From NCBI RefSeq assembly GCF_014655715.1, contig NZ_BNBM01000008.1, positions 310,001 to 374,000 of the forward strand: a stretch of 64,000 nucleotides of DNA. Reading direction: 5' to 3'. The translations under genes were made by a program, and so were the position numbers. Shown here one piece after another: positions 60,097 to 64,000 of this stretch; positions within the stretch are counted from its first letter, which is position 1, and each line of letters opens with the position of its first letter. The notes beneath the pieces were generated by a model that made no database searches, was not told the DNA's origin, and was given only the letters and a program-made list of their open reading frames with translations. The DNA comes from Streptomyces lanatus. GTDB lineage: Bacteria > Actinomycetota > Actinomycetes > Streptomycetales > Streptomycetaceae.

Positions 60097-60923
60097 GGCT
60101 TGAGGAACCCTGCCTCGGACAGAACCTTCTGCCCCTCGGCGGACCGCACGAGCGCGATGAACGCCTTGGCGGCCTCGGCGTTCTTCGTGTCCTTGAGCAC
60201 GGTGATCGGGTAGTCGTTGATGGCGTCGGCGGACTCGGGGAACTCCACGCCCTCCACCTTGTCACCCGCCGCGTGCACATCGGTCTTGTAGACGACCGCG
60301 GCGTCGGCCTCCTTCAGCTCCACCTTCGTCAGCGCCGCCTTGACGTCCTGCTCGTACGACACCGGCGCGAGCTTCAGCTTGCTTGCGTCGAGGGCCTTCT
60401 GCGCGGCGCCGCCGCACGGCACCTCCTTGTCGCACAGCACGACCTTCAGGCCGGACTTGGTGAGGTCCTTCAGGGAGGCGATCTTGTCGGGGTTGCCCGG
60501 CAGGGTGGCGATCTCCAGCTCATTGCGGACGAAGGTCGCCGGTGTGCCGGTGGCGTCCCCGGCGTCCGTGACGATCTTCATCGTCTTGGGGCTGGCCGAG
60601 GCGAACACATCGGCCGGCGCCCCGCCCGTGATGCTCGCGGCCAGCGAATCGCTGCCGCCGAAGCTGAAGGTCACCTTCGTACCCGGGTGCTCCTTCTCGA
60701 ACTGCTTGCCGAGCGCCTCGAAGCTCTCCTTCAGGGAGGCCGCCGCGAAGACGGTCACATCGCCGGAGACCTTGTCCGATCCGGACGCCGACGCTGAGGA
60801 GTCCGACTTCGCCGACGAGGAGTCATCGGAGGACGAGCAGGCGCTCAGGGCCAGCAGAGCGGCGGCCCCTGCACCGGCCACCTGCAGGGGCCGGCGGTTC
60901 CGGCGCGCGGTACGGGTCATCAC
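60093..60923 (-). CDS. modA: Molybdate-binding lipoprotein
   Basis: 276 residues: a signal with lipobox LSAC at about residue 28, a Ser/Asp-rich tether, and the ModA fold (VTVFAAASLKESFEALGKQFEKEHPGTKVTFSFGGSDSLAASITGGAPADVFASAS, DAAVVYKTDV, INDYPI). GTG 60923 and ATG 60920 are adjacent; AGAGGGAG upstream favours the GTG. It binds molybdate outside the membrane and delivers it to ModB. A TOBE gene precedes it by 5 bp, so all four are probably on one transcript. Confidence 0.9.
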   Translation of the reverse strand: MMTRTARRNRRPLQVAGAGAAALLALSACSSSDDSSSAKSDSSASASGSDKVSGDVTVFAAASLKESFEALGKQFEKEHPGTKVTFSFGGSDSLAASITGGAPADVFASASPKTMKIVTDAGDATGTPATFVRNELEIATLPGNPDKIASLKDLTKSGLKVVLCDKEVPCGGAAQKALDASKLKLAPVSYEQDVKAALTKVELKEADAAVVYKTDVHAAGDKVEGVEFPESADAINDYPITVLKDTKNAEAAKAFIALVRSAEGQKVLSEAGFLKP

Positions 60924-60927
60924 GGGT

Positions 60928-61218
60928 CTACTCCCTCTGGTCCTGACGGACGGTCCTGACGGACTCGATCACCATCGCCACCACCCCGAACGGCCCGGCC
61001 TGGATCTCCACCTGCGCCGACACATCCCCGAGGATCACCTCGGTGACGATGCCGGAGAAGCGGTTGCGGGCCGAGGAGCCGGTGGATTCCCGCTCCATAC
61101 GGTGCAACTGCCGGGCGTAGGCCGCGAGAGCCGGCCCGGGGATGATCCGGCGGCCCAGCTCGTCGCGTCCGGCGGTGAGTTTCCCGCCGTCGACCAAGCG
61201 CCTCCGGTAGGTGTGCAT
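60928..61218 (-). pseudogene. HTH-TOBE (molybdate-binding regulator-like) protein, shortened
   Basis: 96 residues. The centre is intact TOBE/Mop (SARNRFSGIVTEVILGDVSAQVEIQAGPF), the molybdate-binding half. The N-terminus reads HTYRRRLVDGGKLTAGRDELGRRIIPGPALAAY, matching the wing of a MerR-like HTH but lacking the recognition-helix segment normally found between HTYR and RRW/RRL. The C-terminus (GVVAMVIESVRTVRQDQRE) is about 25 residues short and unlike the family. It may no longer bind DNA. It heads the mod operon; an inverted repeat upstream (61265-61287) may be its former or current operator. The deletion reading relies on remembered homologues. Confidence 0.68.
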
Positions 61219-61264
61219 GCGCCGATGATACTGCCGCAGATGCGAGGGGAAAGTCTCCTGTCAC

Positions 61265-61287
61265 ATCGCATGAGCCGGAAATGCGAT
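61265..61287. promoter_or_regulatory. Inverted repeat upstream of the mod operon
   Basis: ATCGCAT (61265-61271) and ATGCGAT (61281-61287) form a perfect 7-bp inverted repeat with a 9-bp spacer, 47 bp upstream of the TOBE gene start. This is the position expected for a molybdate-responsive repressor. It does not match the E. coli ModE consensus. Confidence 0.5.
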
Positions 61288-61356
61288 CCGCCATGTTGGC
61301 ATGTGCGTTTGTACAGAGCACGGGTCCGGGTAAGGTCATCCGGGAGGTGGTAACCC

Positions 61357-61518
61357 GTGAGTCAGCCCCTCGCACCGGCCGATACGGCCGCCGCACAGAT
61401 GGCGGAAGTCGTCCTGACCGGAGATCTGTGCCCGGCATCGAGCACTTCACCGGCCGCGACCTGCTCCCGCCTCGCCGACCGCCGCGACCTGTGGGCGGCC
61501 CTGCTGTGCCGGTCGTGA
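61357..61518 (+). CDS. Possible 53-residue ORF or gene remnant
   Basis: GTG 61357 is preceded by GGGAGG at 9-nt spacing and reads 53 codons to TGA 61516-61518, with a C-terminus SRLADRRDLWAALLCRS that looks protein-like. A second frame across the same bases also has protein-like stretches (PGIEHFTGRDLLP), so this may be a frameshifted fragment of a longer gene. I do not recognise a family. Confidence 0.3.
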   Translation: MSQPLAPADTAAAQMAEVVLTGDLCPASSTSPAATCSRLADRRDLWAALLCRS

Positions 61519-61565
61519 CGACCGTCGCCGTGGGGTAGGCCCACCGGAAGCCCTGGAGGTCACGT

Positions 61566-62495
61566 ATGCAGCTGCGGCAGCTGGAGTATCTGGTCGCCCT
61601 CGCCCGTGAGCGGCACTTCGTGCGCGCGGCGGCGGCCTGCTATGTCTCCCAGCCCTCGCTGTCCGCCGCGATACGGCGGTTGGAACACGAACTCGGCGTG
61701 CCGATCGTGCGCCGGGGGAGACGCTACGAGGGCCTCACGCCCGAGGGGGAGGTGGTTCTGGCGTGGGCGCACCGCATCCTCGCCGAACGCGACTCCCTCC
61801 GCCAGGAGTTGTCCGCCCTGCGCGACGGCCTCACGGGCACGCTCCGCCTCGGAGTCGTCCCCACGGCCCTGCCCGCCGCGTCCTTGCTGACGACCCCGTT
61901 CTGCGAGCGCCACCCGCAGGCCAGGGTGAGCATCGAGTCACTGTCGTCGGCGGAGATCACGCACGGACTGGCCGAGTTCGAGCTGGACGCGGCGATGACG
62001 TACCTCGATGACGACAGCGCCCTGCGCCGACTGCCCCTGTACGAGGAGCGGTACATGCTGCTGACCCCGGTCGACGGGCCGCTCGCGGGCGTCGGGAAGG
62101 CGAGCTGGGCGCAGGCCGCCGCGCTCCCGCTGTGCCTGCTCAACTCCCGTATGCGCAACCGCCGCATCATCGACGAGTGCTTCGCGGCCGACGGCGCGAC
62201 CGCCACCCCCGCCGTCGAGTCGGACACCGTCGCCGGCCTGTACGCGCACCTGCCCGGCGGCCGCTGGTCGAGCGTGATCTCCCATGCGTGGCTGCACATG
62301 TTCGGCGTACCGGAGGGGATGCGGGTGGTACCTCTGGAGGGCCCCGCGCACGGCCCGAGGGTGGGACTGGTGACGGGCCCCGACGACCCGCCCTCCGTAC
62401 TGGCCGGAGCACTGCTGGCGGTGGCGCGGGAGGCGGGCGTACGGGAGGCGCTGGACGAGTTGCTGCGGACGTATCTCGACGGCCACGAGCACTGA
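61566..62495 (+). CDS. LysR-family transcriptional regulator
   Basis: 309 residues: the N-terminal HTH (RQLEYLVALARERHFVRAAAACYVSQPSLSAAIRRLEHELGVPIVRR) and a LysR substrate-binding domain (LTGTLRLGVVPTALPAASLL, AAMTYLDD, LPLCLLNSRMRNRRIIDECF). ATG 61566 follows GGAGGTC. It lies 106 bp upstream of the formate dehydrogenase gene on the same strand, with a T-N11-A inverted repeat in between, and is the probable regulator of that gene. Confidence 0.92.
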   Translation: MQLRQLEYLVALARERHFVRAAAACYVSQPSLSAAIRRLEHELGVPIVRRGRRYEGLTPEGEVVLAWAHRILAERDSLRQELSALRDGLTGTLRLGVVPTALPAASLLTTPFCERHPQARVSIESLSSAEITHGLAEFELDAAMTYLDDDSALRRLPLYEERYMLLTPVDGPLAGVGKASWAQAAALPLCLLNSRMRNRRIIDECFAADGATATPAVESDTVAGLYAHLPGGRWSSVISHAWLHMFGVPEGMRVVPLEGPAHGPRVGLVTGPDDPPSVLAGALLAVAREAGVREALDELLRTYLDGHEH

Positions 62496-62509
62496 TAGCC
62501 GACGGCTAT
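62495..62509. promoter_or_regulatory. LysR-type box upstream of formate dehydrogenase
   Basis: ATAGCC-GAC-GGCTAT is a perfect inverted repeat containing T-N11-A (62496-62508), the LysR-family motif. A second small repeat GCGAA-G-TTCGC follows at 62519-62529. They lie 70-107 bp before the formate dehydrogenase start. Confidence 0.5.
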
Positions 62510-62601
62510 ACAGGCATAGCGAAGTTCGCTTTGACCAGCGTCTTCGGCGGCCGGGATCGTGAAACGCACTTACCCGCGAAGCCAGTTGAGGAGCCGCTCC
62601 C

Positions 62602-63762
62602 ATGGCCAAGGTGCTCTGCGTCCTGTACGACGACCCCACCGACGGATACCCGACGACGTACGCCCGCGACGACTTGCCGGCCATCGACCACTACCCCGGC
62701 GGCCAGACCACCCCGACGCCCGAGGCCGTCGACTTCACGCCGGGCCACCTCCTCGGCAGCGTCTCCGGCGAACTAGGCCTGCGCGACTTCCTGGAGAAGG
62801 CCGGCCACACCCTCGTCGTCACCTCCGACAAGGACGGCACCGGGTCCGCCTTCGACCGTGAGCTGGCCGACGCGGATGTCGTCATCTCGCAGCCGTTCTG
62901 GCCGGCGTACCTCACCGCGGAGCGCATCGCGGCCGCCAAGAACCTGAAACTGGCGGTGACCGCGGGCATCGGCTCCGACCACGTCGACCTCGACGCGGCG
63001 GTGGCGCACGGCGTGACCGTGGCCGAGGTGACGTACTCGAACAGCATCAGCGTCGCCGAACACGTGGTGATGATGACGCTGTCCCTGGTCCGGAACTACC
63101 TGCCCTCCCACCAGGTCGTGCTGGACGGCGGCTGGAACATCGCCGACTGCGTGGCCCGCTCGTACGACCTGGAGGGCATGCACGTCGGAACGGTCGCCGC
63201 CGGACGCATCGGCCTGGCGGTCCTGCGCCGCCTCGCGCCCTTCGACGTACGGCTGCACTACACGGACCGGCACCGGCTGCCGCGAGAGGTGGAGCAGGAG
63301 CTGGGGCTGACCTTCCACGCCTCGACCGCCGAGATGGTCCCGCACTGCGACGTCGTCACCATCAACGCGCCGCTGCACCCCGAGACCGAAGGGCTCTTCG
63401 GCGACAAGCTGCTGGCCACGATGAAGCGCGGCGCCTACCTGATCAACACCGCCCGGGCGAGGATCGTCGACCGGGACGCGGTGGACCGTGCCCTGCGCGG
63501 CGGCCAGTTGGCGGGCTACGCGGGCGACGTCTGGTACCCGCAGCCGGCCCCCGCCGACCACCCCTGGCGCACGATGCCCCACCACGGCATGACCCCGCAC
63601 ATCTCCGGCTCGTCCCTGTCGGCGCAGGCCCGCTACGCGGCGGGCACACGCGAGATCCTGGAGTCCTGGCTGGCGGGCCGCCCGATCCGCGACGAGTACC
63701 TGATCGTCGACGGAGGCGCACTGGCGGGCACCGGCGCCCACTCCTACTCGGTCACCAAGTGA
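62602..63762 (+). CDS. fdh: NAD-dependent formate dehydrogenase (metal-free, D-2-hydroxyacid dehydrogenase family)
   Basis: 386 residues, the length of bacterial NAD-FDH. Landmarks: KVLCVLYDDPTDGYPTTYARDDLP at the N-terminus, ISQPFWPAYLTAERIA (substrate Phe/Trp loop), LAVTAGIGSDHVDLDAA, TYSNSISVAEHVVMMTLSLVRNY, the NAD fold VGTVAAGRIGLAVLRRL, the catalytic Arg in INTARARIVDRDA and the catalytic His in MTPHISGSSLSAQARY. It oxidises formate to CO2 and NADH without molybdenum. ATG 62602 follows GAGGAG. The LysR gene upstream probably controls it. The nearby mod operon serves other enzymes, as FDH of this type needs no metal. Confidence 0.96.
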   Translation: MAKVLCVLYDDPTDGYPTTYARDDLPAIDHYPGGQTTPTPEAVDFTPGHLLGSVSGELGLRDFLEKAGHTLVVTSDKDGTGSAFDRELADADVVISQPFWPAYLTAERIAAAKNLKLAVTAGIGSDHVDLDAAVAHGVTVAEVTYSNSISVAEHVVMMTLSLVRNYLPSHQVVLDGGWNIADCVARSYDLEGMHVGTVAAGRIGLAVLRRLAPFDVRLHYTDRHRLPREVEQELGLTFHASTAEMVPHCDVVTINAPLHPETEGLFGDKLLATMKRGAYLINTARARIVDRDAVDRALRGGQLAGYAGDVWYPQPAPADHPWRTMPHHGMTPHISGSSLSAQARYAAGTREILESWLAGRPIRDEYLIVDGGALAGTGAHSYSVTK

Positions 63763-63766
63763 CCCA

Positions 63767-63842
63767 TGGAGGCCACCGCCCGGCTCCCTCACACGCGGTC
63801 GATGTGCACGTTTCGTCGACTTCACCCGGGCGGTGGCCTCCA
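63767..63842. terminator. Long-arm terminator hairpin after formate dehydrogenase
   Basis: A 17-bp stem pairs 63767-63783 with 63826-63842 (TGGAGGCCACCGCCCGG and its complement) over a 42-nt loop. It lies between the convergent formate dehydrogenase and minus-strand edge gene. Confidence 0.7.
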
Positions 63843-63878
63843 CTCCGACCTCCAGCCTCCGCGGTGTGGTGCGGTGCG

Positions 63879-64000
63879 TCAGGTCCGGGGGGTTTCGGCG
63901 CTGGACATGGCCCGCTGCGGCAGGTCCTGGAGCGTGTTCTGCTCCTGCTGGGCCTCACCCCTCGGCGGCGAAGGCGCCCACGCGGCCACGGAATACGTCG
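63879..64000 (-). CDS. C-terminal end of an unidentified protein (partial, minus strand)
   Basis: A minus-strand frame enters from the right edge and stops at TGA (63881-63879). It encodes about 39 residues ending EAQQEQNTLQDLPQRAMSSAETPRT. About 90 percent of third positions are G or C by hand count, which supports coding. The E/Q-rich stretch looks like a helix or disordered tail. No family can be named. Confidence 0.5.
   Translation of the reverse strand, partial: TYSVAAWAPSPPRGEAQQEQNTLQDLPQRAMSSAETPRT

Larger units (their letters stand above)
61219..61565. promoter_or_regulatory. Divergent region between mod operon and LysR gene
   Basis: 347 bp. It contains ATCGCAT-N9-ATGCGAT (61265-61287), a candidate operator for the mod operon, and a small plus-strand ORF at 61357 described separately. 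GGAGGTC (61556-61562) lies just before the LysR start. Apart from these nothing clear was seen. Confidence 0.5.

Noticed and set aside
63752..63958. 68-residue minus-strand ORF at the right edge
   Set aside because: It crosses the terminator hairpin and reads as Arg/Ser/Pro-rich shadow; the frame ending at 63879 has the better third-position GC.
1..64000. CRISPR arrays, IS elements, tRNAs or phage genes
   Set aside because: No regularly spaced repeats, transposase motifs, integrase or tRNA cloverleaf was found on reading both strands.

Overview
The window reads as a stretch of a Streptomyces (or close relative) chromosome. It is very GC-rich with strong G/C third-position bias. GTG starts are common, four-base ATGA/GTGA gene overlaps are frequent, and the gene content is typical of the genus: SpoIIE-type phosphatases, CBM2-bearing secreted hydrolases, a CebR-type operator, a DmdR-type iron box and Tat/lipoprotein binding proteins. 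I saw no tRNA, rRNA, CRISPR array, IS element or prophage.

Layout. 1-4472: end of a secreted protein, an internally deleted DHA2-type MFS gene, a FUSC-type membrane protein and a SpoIIE phosphatase, chained by 4-bp overlaps. 4447-15574: a divergent catabolic locus. The minus arm has a cytoplasmic sialidase-fold protein, a decayed HpcH/HpaI aldolase and a five-gene oligopeptide-type ABC importer. The plus arm has a fused four-carbon acid sugar kinase/PdxA2-like dehydrogenase, a DeoR regulator and an SDR. Tandem inverted repeats lie in the shared promoter region. 15618-23765: a two-component system, a DUF418-type membrane protein, a secreted lipase, a structured RNA with terminator, a YcnI-like copper-type protein, an FAD monooxygenase and two small secreted proteins.

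23920-31443 is the most unusual locus. A FemAB/GNAT-like transferase, an MFS exporter and two ATP-grasp ligases face a HemN-like radical SAM enzyme and a DUF1152 protein across a 246-bp intergenic region with repeats. It looks like a small-molecule (probably amino-acid or peptide-derived) biosynthesis locus that I cannot match to a known product. 31509-37640: a PaaX regulator, a secreted hydrolase with an MHS transporter, a thioesterase, and azlCD with a divergent AsnC regulator. 37866-44773: a one-polypeptide ECF sigma/zinc finger/TM/CAP protein, an aldehyde dehydrogenase remnant and two large PAS-GAF-SpoIIE proteins. 44968-55519: pyruvate carboxylase, a secreted protein, an EF-hand protein, a siderophore uptake operon with an iron box, and a mannanase plus SGNH esterase operon behind a CebR box. 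55665-64000: a cyclase-family/TPP enzyme pair, a molybdate transport operon with a decayed HTH-TOBE gene, and LysR plus NAD formate dehydrogenase.

A recurring oddity is genes that look shortened by internal or terminal deletions while staying in frame: the MFS gene at 230, the aldolase at 5604, the aldehyde dehydrogenase at 39522 and the TOBE gene at 60928. All assignments rest on reading the sequence and on family knowledge; no database search was run.
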